Below, one piece after another: positions 24,901 through 32,569 of a stretch of DNA of 34,409 bases. How positions within the stretch are numbered: position 1 is the first letter of the stretch; every line of letters begins with the position of its first letter. The stretch is from positions 1 to 34,409 of the forward strand of contig JAHDPQ010000139.1 of NCBI GenBank assembly GCA_018434245.1. The letters are read 5' to 3'. This stretch comes from Oscillospiraceae bacterium (lineage in GTDB: Bacteria > Bacillota > Clostridia > Oscillospirales > Ruminococcaceae). A program made the translations under genes and the position numbers. A model generated the notes under the pieces. That model worked only from the letters and a program-made list of their open reading frames with translations. It was not told the DNA's origin and searched no databases.

Positions 24901-27900
24901 CGGGCGCAAGGAGTTTTGGCTGCAAATAGCCCAGAGGGAGATAACCTGTCACCGGGCTGATTGGAATACGTACCGTCCCCTGATCGGTAGCGATATTTAA
25001 AAAGAAGCGCTCGGTGGGCATGATATCCAGCAGCGCCTGTACCTGAGAGGTGATTTCACCCTCCACAATGCGGTAAACTGTATCCTTAGACGCTTTGTGC
25101 TGCTGTACTTTATCCATATCGCTGTATGCTTTTGCCGTGAGGGTAAAGGAATCGGAAAGCTTTGCGGGCGCTGTACCTGATAGCTTTTGAAGTTGCATCT
25201 CACTTTTTTGTTTGCCGCCCATCAGCAGCATTTGGATATGCCCGTATGCGGTATCATAAAAATTTAGCTGCAAATCCAGAAGCTGCTGGGCGGGTACAAG
25301 AAAGATTAGAACACCTGCTGCCGTTTTGCCGGCGTCGATGGTAATTGCGTTTTCACCAGGATTTGCAAGGGGTGTTTGGGCAAGCCATGTCATAATAGAG
25401 GCGGGGTATGCCCCCAAATCATTGACGTTTAGATAGAAGTGCGATGCAAAATCGGGGATTTGAAGCGGCCGGTCAGAAAACAAATTCCTGAGCTGCAGAT
25501 TGACCGCAAGATATTCCATGCCGTTGGGTGCTTCAATACCCCGCAGCTTGCCTATGCGGTAATACTCGGTGGCAGCCATTTCAACTCCGCTGTTTTTATC
25601 CTTTGCCTCAAGCGGTACCCGGCTGATAACTTGGGTATCGGTGCTGGGGCTGTCGCCGCCGTACAGCAGCTGGGAAACCTGGGGGCTGTATGGTGCAAAA
25701 TCACCTTGGGCATCAGCGGCAGGGGGCTGGTTATTTGTACTCAGCCTCTTGGCAAAAAGCTGGGTACCGGGTTGTTTGGTCAAAATTTGAATGGCCTGAG
25801 GTGGCGCTTCTATTTTGCCAGAGCTGCTGAGCGGTGAAAGAGTTTGCTCTATGCTGGCGGAATAGCTCTGCAGCTTGCCCTCCTCGCTGGGCAGGGTGAT
25901 ATCCATGCGGATGACTGTTTTGTCGGTGGGGTTTTGCTGTTTTACTTCACCCAGCATTTTGTTCAGGCCATCGCTAAGCTCTTTGGCACTGTTGGGTAAA
26001 AGGTAGCTGCCCCCTGCGGTTTTTGCCGCCCAGGCAAAGTTTTCCTCATCTTCTTCCTGCTCCATCCCCAATCCTAGCCAAAGGCTTTTAATATCGGCCT
26101 CATTCATTTTTGTAAGAAGTTGACCAAACCTTTCGTTCTCTTTCCCTTCCATGGCGGCGTCGGTGAGAAACACTAAAATTCGGTTAGAGGTAGGGACACT
26201 CTTCAGGGTGTCGTAGGCCAGCTGTGCCGAATCTACAATATTGGTGCCTCCGCCGCCCTCCAGCGCAGAAACAGCCTGTAACATGGCCGCCTTATCGGTG
26301 GTGAGCACCTGCTCCAGCCACACATCTTCAAAGGTGATAAGCTGGGTCATAATCCCGTCGGGCATCTGCATAAAAAACTCCCGAAACATGTCCTTTGCGA
26401 TTCGCATTTTTGTGCCTTGACCCTCAATCAGCTCTTCCATCGAGCCACTGCAATCCAGAACCACCGTCACCACAGGAACATCCGTAACAGTTGCCTGCTG
26501 CGGGCGCTTGTACACTGCGGTGTAGGTGTTGCCCAAACGGGCGGCAATGGCGTCGAATACGTTTCTGAGCGCATCCTGATCACCTGCGGAGTAATATTTT
26601 CCTTCTGAAATATCCGCAAAGTCAACAAGGTCGGAGCCCCCGGCTTTTTGTGCTTCATCGGCCTGATCCGTTCCTGCACCTGCTTGCGCATCTTTTGCCG
26701 GAGAGGGGGCGTGTTCTTTGCCAAAGCCTATGGTATAAACCGGCACTCCGGCGGCTTTCATCGCCTCCACAACAACGCTTTTGTCGGTCAGCCCGCCGGG
26801 GGCAGGCTCATTTTTTCCGTCGGTAAACATGACAAGGGTGGGGCGTTGTGCACCTTGCAGCAGCTGCAGCACCATCATCGCCGAGTCATACAGTGCGGTG
26901 GAGCCGCCTGTAACGGCACTGTCCAGGCTGCTGAGCACCTCCGGCTTGGTTGTTCCGGGAAGCTTTCGCGCGGTGCTGTCAAAATCCACCACCTGAACGC
27001 TTGCGTTGTCGGGAAGCCCCTGCACAAACGCTTTGGCTGCCTCTACCGCCGGCTTCATCTGCTCCTCCATCGAGCCGGAGGAATCCAATAAGAGCACCAC
27101 GCTGGGCGGAATATCCAGCCGCTCAATGGAGATAATCTCCACCGGCCCACCGTTTTCATAAATACTGGTGGTTTGTTTGGTGGGGACAGCGTTTTTGTTC
27201 TCGCTGTCGTAGAGCAAAAACGTCAGCTCCACCTGCTCACCTTGCTCCTTTGGCGGATCCAAAAAGGTCATGCCATGCTCGGTTGTGCCCTCTCTCAAAT
27301 TGCCGGTTTGGGAAAAGATTGAGCCGAGATTGGAGGCCATCTCCACAACCGTCATCTCCCCCTCACTGATAGGAATGATTCTCGCACGGCTTGCGGTGCC
27401 CAGCACATCGGAAAAGATGTTCAGGTTCCAATAGCCGGATGGCAGCCAGAACAGAGTATCCCCCTCAGGAGTTTGATCCCCATAAAATGCTTCGTCGCCT
27501 TCGGCGATATCCGGATGGGATATGGAATAGAAGGTGTGCTCATCCACGGCATTGATCGGCACGCTCACCGAACCATAAGGTGCCCCCTTCACCAGCAGCG
27601 CACCCATATCCTCGCCGTATTTGACAGGCTCAAGATTGGCAATTTCACTAAGCGTGAACGAAACCGTTACTTCATCGCCGTCTACCGCAAAATCCCATAA
27701 AATATCTCCCGCTTCCTGGGGAATATCATCCAGGGTAAATACCTTGCTATTGGATGTGCCCGCAGCCAAAACAGTGGTATAGGATATTTCTCGGTTGTAT
27801 CTCCCTGCACGGTAGCCACCCTGCGCATGAATTTGAACCTCATCGTTTTCCCTAGCGCCGGTTAAGGTTACGATCAGGCTTTGCATGCGGCTGCCATTAT

Positions 27901-28543
27901 GCCTGGTGCTAAAAAACAGCCGGCCGGCTGTGCTCTCAGCCTTTGCCCTGTCCGCGGGCGTTATGGTTAAGGCTTTGCCCACTTGCAGGCGGCGCTCCCT
28001 GTAGAGCTCCATTTCGATGGATTGCCCGGGGATGATTGTTCCCCACCAGGCAAAGTCGTCTTCTTCCACAGAGAATACAATTTCCTCAGTGGCCGAAGAA
28101 AGAAGCTCTCCGCCTAAGTCCAGAATGTATTTTTCAAGATGGAGCAGGGCGTCAGGTGCGTCATCCTGTAAATCCATTACCCAGTGGTCACCCGCCACCC
28201 TGCGCGTTGTCAGCCGATAGTCCTTGTTCATGTACCGGATTTCACCCTCGGCATACTCTTTTCTTACACTGTCGTAACTGCTTTCATCTCCAAGGGGGTC
28301 AATCAAGGGCTTTTCGGTTGTCCAATTCCCCTGCCTCAAAGGATATTTTGTCTCGAATCCTTTGGGGAAATGCTCGGCGGGCACAACCTGAAGCCCTATA
28401 CCCACCGGTACAGGGCGCAGATTACCAGCAGCTTTTAGTACCTTGACCTTACCGGTAAGTCGTTCGATTGCGCCGCTACAACCTGAGAGCAGCAGCAGAC
28501 AGCAAAGCAGCAGGGCCAGTGCGGTGCGTAGCTTTTGTTTCAT
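21944..28543 (-). CDS. Giant lipoprotein with two tandem vWA domains
   Basis: A 2199-residue exported protein. The signal peptide ends in the lipobox LLSGC (C22). Residues about 40-470 are beta-rich and of unknown family. vWA domain 1 is at about 480-665 with the metal-site motif DSSGS at 487-491, T549 and D575; vWA domain 2 is at about 690-865 with DCSGS at 697-701, T767 and D795. Both have complete MIDAS residues, so both should bind a divalent metal and a ligand. Residues about 1005-1110 look like a DUF4352-type beta sandwich. Residues 1296-1356 are almost entirely Glu/Asp/Ser, a flexible acidic spacer. Residues about 1555-1680 (GWGNEFDLAVLAEQLFSRLG) are weakly transglutaminase-like, without the usual cysteine. 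No LPXTG or C-terminal membrane anchor is seen. The start at 28543 follows AGGAGG and gives the signal peptide; an upstream start adds 34 unlikely residues. Confidence 0.85.
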   Translation of the reverse strand: MKQKLRTALALLLCCLLLLSGCSGAIERLTGKVKVLKAAGNLRPVPVGIGLQVVPAEHFPKGFETKYPLRQGNWTTEKPLIDPLGDESSYDSVRKEYAEGEIRYMNKDYRLTTRRVAGDHWVMDLQDDAPDALLHLEKYILDLGGELLSSATEEIVFSVEEDDFAWWGTIIPGQSIEMELYRERRLQVGKALTITPADRAKAESTAGRLFFSTRHNGSRMQSLIVTLTGARENDEVQIHAQGGYRAGRYNREISYTTVLAAGTSNSKVFTLDDIPQEAGDILWDFAVDGDEVTVSFTLSEIANLEPVKYGEDMGALLVKGAPYGSVSVPINAVDEHTFYSISHPDIAEGDEAFYGDQTPEGDTLFWLPSGYWNLNIFSDVLGTASRARIIPISEGEMTVVEMASNLGSIFSQTGNLREGTTEHGMTFLDPPKEQGEQVELTFLLYDSENKNAVPTKQTTSIYENGGPVEIISIERLDIPPSVVLLLDSSGSMEEQMKPAVEAAKAFVQGLPDNASVQVVDFDSTARKLPGTTKPEVLSSLDSAVTGGSTALYDSAMMVLQLLQGAQRPTLVMFTDGKNEPAPGGLTDKSVVVEAMKAAGVPVYTIGFGKEHAPSPAKDAQAGAGTDQADEAQKAGGSDLVDFADISEGKYYSAGDQDALRNVFDAIAARLGNTYTAVYKRPQQATVTDVPVVTVVLDCSGSMEELIEGQGTKMRIAKDMFREFFMQMPDGIMTQLITFEDVWLEQVLTTDKAAMLQAVSALEGGGGTNIVDSAQLAYDTLKSVPTSNRILVFLTDAAMEGKENERFGQLLTKMNEADIKSLWLGLGMEQEEDEENFAWAAKTAGGSYLLPNSAKELSDGLNKMLGEVKQQNPTDKTVIRMDITLPSEEGKLQSYSASIEQTLSPLSSSGKIEAPPQAIQILTKQPGTQLFAKRLSTNNQPPAADAQGDFAPYSPQVSQLLYGGDSPSTDTQVISRVPLEAKDKNSGVEMAATEYYRIGKLRGIEAPNGMEYLAVNLQLRNLFSDRPLQIPDFASHFYLNVNDLGAYPASIMTWLAQTPLANPGENAITIDAGKTAAGVLIFLVPAQQLLDLQLNFYDTAYGHIQMLLMGGKQKSEMQLQKLSGTAPAKLSDSFTLTAKAYSDMDKVQQHKASKDTVYRIVEGEITSQVQALLDIMPTERFFLNIATDQGTVRIPISPVTGYLPLGYLQPKLLAPGSVTPIRWVFAVPKELAGVGAEIYGDIADGALHIPIQGGSVSSSMGKGEYKSEWMDVTINELSLLSAEDVDRLQQRLAVEDFFGEELIKEEYTEEEAFDEEPAEEGANAEEPVEEETAEEEFSEELAEEEASEEDPSESSEGIVYVVADITVYDKKDGFGTGDIAEAFHFVSNRIKKGGAQGTITVDGVEQEGLGDFSADEFFIAPSDLTNQLALGIDSSWNVMDGESRRGLLVFALPDSQFTLQSPFFQGLRLTPQSTSFSRKGLLTQHVEIENEDQSFAEAAAMEIEKVVRQYQGEQASKAQGGGQKPEVVTLVQSAGKHNVPFPGLNGVGAKRLADPQTLEDVLKLLRGLAWRPSYRHSPNEWFANLSPQAVLTQGWGNEFDLAVLAEQLFSRLGLRPDRMAVRLTKEGKKALAAYLQLEDYDQLDIETLPALAYRDTTGQYHLLVVPFMQELSQLSGSVYLTQTESEQIEVTSEMATVTVMVEAIPLGDAANSSGLLDTSNLFGSFSGAMGGEEDIEVTDSATIEIEMLSEQLELEALSNDAIDIGFGVAQGEAYTAYLDSPTGRVISKVAIAKQYYQPIGTKITVTVGGEDYSHEITLKKGETLDSIFTTLGINLPELPGDALKELNDAVQVSHKSAIAPNEVSALRWYTRGNLYRFIGAQTAFEDKLASDLKLTIGRTTKPRCIAVTVRKQEKDATIATSIDLVSVVNQIHNGSKEAADAFHIMSGLTASRMEGVALGKQGYDFTTIWEKAPKDAVTLVIASDTTFANLPILREAEFPEKLLQSMESASNGSEGKMFIIPNMPSKIDGQDRWAWLEIDAETCETIAVLDTGEHGGFAEYALLDMLKTPDGSAYVEYAVGAMVGVDVGLWSMCSANLITGDYGEAIELAASYASAVSEYVHNFFDMVGAVKSAKELAPSGVGWSMKTSNSRGSMVPGSAGGDPWMNHIPGKPHLQLELDVPLPSIVDGFDAGLQYYFDNL

Positions 28544-28814
28544 GGAAGTTCCTCCTGTTCGCAAGAATGCTGGAATGGAAGGGAGTTTTTTGTGGAATTT
28601 CCTGCAAACCAACTCTGTTTTTGCCGCACTGTTGGCAAGGGCCATGGCGCACGGCCTGCATCGGGCAGCTTTGTACCGCCGCCAATTACAAAAATTATGA
28701 TTGGGAAGTTATTGTCCTTAGAATGATCTGCTGCGTTCCCGTACTACCCGCCTTAAATATGTTGCTGGGTTTTTCAGTTATGCCTTTGTTTTCTGGATTA
28801 TTTCTCTTTTTCTT
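28544..28814. other. Intergenic region upstream of the vWA gene
   Basis: A 271-base gap, the largest inside the cluster. No credible gene or clear promoter is seen, though the length leaves room for a separate promoter or leader for the vWA gene. Confidence 0.4.
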
Positions 28815-29312
28815 TTATATTTTTTCCTCCCACGCTACCGTGATGCTGAGGGTTTTGTCTGTCGTATAAGTGAGAATAACGCCAGTGCCCTTGCTGCTTT
28901 TCGCTGCATAGGTTACATTTCCGTCCGACTGCATATCATAGGCTTCCTCGGTAAAGGTCTCCTTGATTTCATTCAGGTAATCTGCAAAGTCTTTCTCAGA
29001 TGCTTCTTCCAGGATGATCAACAGAGAATCCTTTGTTTCCATCACAGAGATAACCTTGCCGCCTTTGAATTCGGGAATGCTTTTTGCCAGGTCGGATGAG
29101 GGCCATTCGCCCTCTCCAATGGTTAACTCCTGGCCATCTTCCCCCTTGATGACCACCTTGTCACCAGTAATGTCTGCATCCACTCCGGCGTCCCCAAGAA
29201 TCTTTTCCGCAAGGGCCTCTGCGGCCTTTTCCTCCAGTTTTTTCTTTGCCCCGCATCCGGCAAAAGAGAGGGCCAGCAAAAGAGCCAACAACCCGACTAA
29301 AATCTTTTTCAT
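28815..29312 (-). CDS. Small lipoprotein with W-P-S-x-D-L motif
   Basis: A 165-residue lipoprotein with lipobox FAGC (C20). A lysine/alanine/glutamate-rich helix follows (21-45), then DADITGDKVVIKGEDGQ and the segment GEWPSSDLAKSIPEFKGGKV at about 67-86, then a mixed alpha/beta domain. The same W-P-S-x-D-L...P-E-x-K-G pattern occurs in the neighbouring lipoprotein at 29356-30183, so the two share a domain, probably recognising the same thing or each other. No catalytic motif. GAGGAAGAG precedes the ATG. Function unknown. Confidence 0.75.
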   Translation of the reverse strand: MKKILVGLLALLLALSFAGCGAKKKLEEKAAEALAEKILGDAGVDADITGDKVVIKGEDGQELTIGEGEWPSSDLAKSIPEFKGGKVISVMETKDSLLIILEEASEKDFADYLNEIKETFTEEAYDMQSDGNVTYAAKSSKGTGVILTYTTDKTLSITVAWEEKI

Positions 29313-29355
29313 AATATCTCTTCCTCACCGTTAAACGCAGCTGTTTACAGCCGCC

Positions 29356-30183
29356 CTATTTCTGATATTCGATGGATACAAGGTTTTCCTCACCTTTATA
29401 GGCAAAGCTCATCATGCTGCTGTCCTTAAAAGCGAGAAATTCCATATGGTCGCTGTCTATATCCGGCTGCGTATCAAAGCTAAAGCCTGACGCTGTTAAT
29501 TCACCAATGTAACTTTTCACCGTTTCAGCAGTTTCCACCGTAATCTCAAGCCGGATGATACCCTCTTCCCGCAGGATTTGGCCTATGTGGCCCTTTAACT
29601 CCGGGACTCCGGGCAGATCTGCGGAGGGCCATGTTTCTCCATCTCCCTCGGGCATCTGGCTTTCACCGCCGGATACGCCTTTCAATCCGGTTAGAACGAT
29701 GTATACGGATATTTTTCCGGCATATTGGGGGTTGGGATTCATAGCGTCTTTACTAAGCATAATGGTATACCCAACACCATCCATTTTGGCAGAAATCATA
29801 TAACCGTCCGACGTTTCCGCTACACTTAAATCTTTCGCATCCTTCAGTGCGCCCTCATATAAATCATGCAGTGTATCCATATCGCTGTCACTGACATAGC
29901 TAACTTCCAGACCGTTATTGGCAGGGTTTTCCCTCACATCAATAATTTCGGCGTCCGCCGTCAGTGGTAAGATTTCCCTGGGATAGATGGCTGGAAGTGC
30001 TTTGGAATTAATGGCAGTTTCGTTTTGAGGTGTATTGAAATCACCAGGCGTTTTACTTGGTTTGGGTGTCGCTGTGGTTGCTCCACCGCTTGTCTCTTTT
30101 GGGGCAGAACCTTCTGCCCCGCCGCAGCTGGCAAGCGTCAAAATCAATACAGACATTAAAAGAAAAAGTGCAATCCGCTTCAT
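29356..30183 (-). CDS. Lipoprotein sharing a domain with its neighbour
   Basis: A 275-residue lipoprotein with lipobox LASC (C20), a Thr/Pro/Ser-rich linker to about residue 60, and two similar alpha/beta halves: about 65-170 and 180-275. The second half begins with ETWPSADLPGVPELKGHIGQ, matching the smaller lipoprotein 43 bases downstream. Its second half may be the ancestral unit, with the first half a diverged copy, but this is inferred by eye. AGGAGAA precedes the ATG. Function unknown. Confidence 0.75.
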   Translation of the reverse strand: MKRIALFLLMSVLILTLASCGGAEGSAPKETSGGATTATPKPSKTPGDFNTPQNETAINSKALPAIYPREILPLTADAEIIDVRENPANNGLEVSYVSDSDMDTLHDLYEGALKDAKDLSVAETSDGYMISAKMDGVGYTIMLSKDAMNPNPQYAGKISVYIVLTGLKGVSGGESQMPEGDGETWPSADLPGVPELKGHIGQILREEGIIRLEITVETAETVKSYIGELTASGFSFDTQPDIDSDHMEFLAFKDSSMMSFAYKGEENLVSIEYQK

Positions 30184-30228
30184 ATCAGTTCTCCTGACAT
30201 TAATATAATTTTTTTAAAAGTCCACGCC

Positions 30229-30591
30229 TTATTTCAGAATAGTAAACTTGCCGATCAGGGGCAGCCTCTTTGCTTTTCCGCCGAATCCATTAATGAGTCC
30301 CATAATACCCAATATCAAAACGCCGATGCCGAAAAACGGAAGCAGCATCCAGCCGATCACGGGTATGATACCTAGGATTACGTTGCCCGCTATTCCTGTA
30401 ATCAAGAGCAGCAGCGATTGATTGGCATGGAATTTGGCATATTGGGATTCGGGGCAGGTAATCAGCGGCAAAAAGAACAGCAAATAAGAAAGTCCAGCCA
30501 TAGTCTTGTTTTTCTCGATATCCTCCGGGGTATAGGCGTTTTCCTGTGCTGTCAGCTCCTGATTTTCCAGATTGTTTTTTTGCTCTGTCAT
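30229..30591 (-). CDS. Small multi-pass membrane protein (DUF4870-like)
   Basis: A 120-residue protein with a charged N-terminal stretch (about 1-28) and about three hydrophobic segments: GLSYLLFFLPLI, SLLLLITGIAGNVILGIIPV and LLPFFGIGVLILGIMGLING. The KFHANQSLLLL motif between the first and second is typical of DUF4870-like small membrane proteins in Firmicutes, whose role is unknown. The start at 30591 has GGAGG 8 bases upstream; the ATG at 30597 is an alternative. It sits between the zinc-ribbon genes and the lipoprotein genes, possibly bridging cytoplasmic and surface members. Confidence 0.75.
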   Translation of the reverse strand: MTEQKNNLENQELTAQENAYTPEDIEKNKTMAGLSYLLFFLPLITCPESQYAKFHANQSLLLLITGIAGNVILGIIPVIGWMLLPFFGIGVLILGIMGLINGFGGKAKRLPLIGKFTILK

Positions 30592-30662
30592 GTTCATTCC
30601 CTCCAAAATTTTGATATTTGTTTGCGTTCGGTAATCTTAGGCCAGTTTCCCTTTCTATGTCG

Positions 30663-31415
30663 TTACAGTTTTCTGCCGCAGCCGCCGCAGAATTTGGTGC
30701 CGGGCGAATTTTCTGCACCACATCCAGAACACTTGGCAACGGCTGGCGCCGCCATGGATGAACCGCAGTGATTACAGAAGCGCACTCCCTGCGCATTTTC
30801 CGCCTTGCATTTGGGGCAAACCGCCAGTGCCAGCGACGCACCGCAGTTGTTGCAGAACTTGCCTGTTCCGGTAGGCTTGCCGCAGGTGGGGCAGACGGTT
30901 GTCTTGCTTTCCAGTTTGCCCTTCCAGACAACGGCGCTTTCAGCTGTTTCCTCAATGTTGCGCCGCATGGCGTCGGCACGAGCCTTGGCTACCGAAATTT
31001 CCTGCCGGGGGGCACATTCGGTGCACAGGCCCTCGTCCTCGTTATAGCAGGAATCACACACCCATTTACGGCAGCCGTGACAGCGATGGAAGTGCTGTTG
31101 GGCTTCGTTTTTTGCCCGCTCAAAGGCTTTTTCATGTTCCTTCTGCCATTCGGGGCTCATCCCCTCGAACCGATCGGACAAAACGTTTCCGCCCCGCTCC
31201 AGTGAATAGCCGAGGTTTCCCAGGCGACCGCCAAGCAGACTGCCCAGCACGCCCGCACCCTGGGCCAATCCCCGCAGTCCGCGGCCCTTTCTGTAGGTTT
31301 CGGATTCAATGAAGCTGCTTTTATATCCATCCTCACAGAGATCGCAGTAAAAGGTAAACTGGAACCCCGCCTCGGTGGAGTTGTCTTCATAATTCCTTGT
31401 GAAGGATTGCAGCAT
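30663..31415 (-). CDS. Multi-zinc-ribbon protein with central treble-clef-like module
   Basis: A 250-residue cytoplasmic protein. An N-terminal CxxC (C24, C27 in FTFYCDLCEDGY) is followed by a glycine-rich amphipathic stretch (about 45-80; GLAQGAGVLGSLLGGRLGNL), a helix, and a cysteine-rich module near 110-140 (HRCHGCRKWVCDSCYNEDEG then CTEC). A helical linker (145-168) leads to three C-terminal zinc ribbons (CPTCG...FCNNCG, CPKCK...FCNHCG, CSGCG...FCGGCG). It shares the N-terminal and central modules with the 32218-32559 protein. The cysteine module looks like a protein-protein or nucleic-acid binding fold. GAGGTGAACTT precedes the ATG, 4 bases after the previous gene. Confidence 0.75.
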   Translation of the reverse strand: MLQSFTRNYEDNSTEAGFQFTFYCDLCEDGYKSSFIESETYRKGRGLRGLAQGAGVLGSLLGGRLGNLGYSLERGGNVLSDRFEGMSPEWQKEHEKAFERAKNEAQQHFHRCHGCRKWVCDSCYNEDEGLCTECAPRQEISVAKARADAMRRNIEETAESAVVWKGKLESKTTVCPTCGKPTGTGKFCNNCGASLALAVCPKCKAENAQGVRFCNHCGSSMAAPAVAKCSGCGAENSPGTKFCGGCGRKL

Positions 31416-31419
31416 AAGT

Positions 31420-31764
31420 TCACCTCATTTTCTTAACGGGTTTCATTTTTTTGCCGCAGGCGGTGCATTTTGTATTTTCAAAGAATTGCTGTGCGCCGCA
31501 GCGGGGGTTTTGGCATTGGATCATCAATGATGCACTGCATTGTTCGCATTTCTCCCCCGCAAAAGTCGGCTTACCGCAGGCGGGGCAAGGAATAGATAGC
31601 GCCCTGCCGCAGCCGGAGCAAAGAGGCTGACCCTTTTCTATGGGGCGCAGGCAGGTGGGGCAAAGATACCCAAAAGGGTTTATGCTTTGACAGGAGGGAC
31701 AAAAACGGCAATCCGGCTCTATGTATGTACCGCAGTGGATACACGGCTGCTTATATGAAGCCAT
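31420..31764 (-). CDS. Protein of four tandem zinc ribbons
   Basis: A 114-residue protein made almost entirely of CxxC knuckles: CIHC, CPSC, CPTC, CSGC, CPAC, CEQC, a C-x4-C (CQNPRC) and CTAC, giving four zinc-ribbon units in a row (double-zinc-ribbon style), with a short basic tail KKMKPVKKMR. No other domain. The start at 31764 has AGGAGG at good spacing; the frame is open further upstream but that part overlaps the preceding gene. It overlaps the preceding gene by 14 bases. It is probably an adaptor or scaffold. Confidence 0.75.
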   Translation of the reverse strand: MASYKQPCIHCGTYIEPDCRFCPSCQSINPFGYLCPTCLRPIEKGQPLCSGCGRALSIPCPACGKPTFAGEKCEQCSASLMIQCQNPRCGAQQFFENTKCTACGKKMKPVKKMR

Positions 31765-32221
31765 GTTGTTCCTCCTGCTTTTTACCACACTCTCCGCAAA
31801 AGCGGGTACTGGGCGGCAAAGGCGCCCCACACCGGCTGCAAAGGACTGCCCCAAGCTTGGCGCCACACTCCCGGCAAAACTTTACGCCATCGGGGTTTAC
31901 ATTGCCGCATGAGGGGCAGATCGATTTCTCATCTTCTGCACGCTGGGCCGCTTCTTTGGCCTCTTTTTCTGATTGTACGCTTTGCAGCTTGGCCTGCGCC
32001 GCAGACAGGTTTTCCTGTACCAGACGCAGCTTGTTTTCCAGCTCTGGATACTGGACGCAGCCTTCTGCCAAGGTCTGTCGCCCAATCTGCGCATAGAGCT
32101 CGGCCTCCTGCTTTTGCAGGTCGCTCACTTCCGATCCGGCCATCATCAGCTTTACATCCGGGTCGTCCTGGGGCATAAAGCCGGAAAGCCCCTTCATCAG
32201 TCCTCCGAACAGATCGCTCAT
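31751..32221 (-). CDS. Coiled-coil protein with two C-terminal zinc ribbons
   Basis: A 156-residue protein. The first 30 residues (MSDLFGGLMKGLSGFMPQDD) are amphipathic, residues about 32-98 predict a coiled coil, and zinc ribbons lie at about 101-121 (CPSCG...FCREC) and 126-147 (CSRCG...FCGEC). The layout parallels the last gene of the cluster (20895-21416). Its ATG overlaps the stop of the preceding gene in ATGA, a sign of coupling. Confidence 0.75.
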   Translation of the reverse strand: MSDLFGGLMKGLSGFMPQDDPDVKLMMAGSEVSDLQKQEAELYAQIGRQTLAEGCVQYPELENKLRLVQENLSAAQAKLQSVQSEKEAKEAAQRAEDEKSICPSCGNVNPDGVKFCRECGAKLGAVLCSRCGAPLPPSTRFCGECGKKQEEQHGFI

Positions 32222-32559
32222 CTTTCTTCATCCTTTCCTGCTTCAAATTGTGGGGCGCCGCAGACGGCGCAAAACGCGTCTCCTTTTGACACGGGAGCCT
32301 TGCATCGGGTACAGATGCGAGGGACACAGTCTGTACACATCATTCGATTCTCGTTAAAGTGTTCATCGCATACCCACCGGTGGCAGCAAGCGCATCGGTT
32401 GAAATGTAACCGTGCGTCCTGTTCTCCCAAATGCAGGGCCTTTTTAGGGGTATCACAGACAAGGGTTGGGGTGGTATATCCACCGCCGCAGACTTCACAG
32501 AAGAAGGTTAGGCGAAAGCCGGTGGCTTCCCGCACCGTGCGGCATTTTGCCGTAAACAT
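32218..32559 (-). CDS. Small zinc-binding protein, short paralogue of the 30663-31415 protein
   Basis: A 113-residue protein from the ATG at 32559. It has FRLTFFCEVCGGGY near the N terminus, a HFNRCACCHRWVCDEHFNEN cysteine/histidine module, then CTDC, and one C-terminal zinc ribbon (CTRCK...FCAVCG). The first two modules match the 250-residue protein two genes downstream, which carries extra glycine-rich and zinc-ribbon parts. The start is uncertain: an ATG at 32583 would add eight residues, but the one at 32559 has GAGGG at better spacing and aligns better with the paralogue. First intact gene of the minus-strand cluster. Confidence 0.72.
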   Translation of the reverse strand: MFTAKCRTVREATGFRLTFFCEVCGGGYTTPTLVCDTPKKALHLGEQDARLHFNRCACCHRWVCDEHFNENRMMCTDCVPRICTRCKAPVSKGDAFCAVCGAPQFEAGKDEER

Positions 32560-32569
32560 GGGAAGCCCT

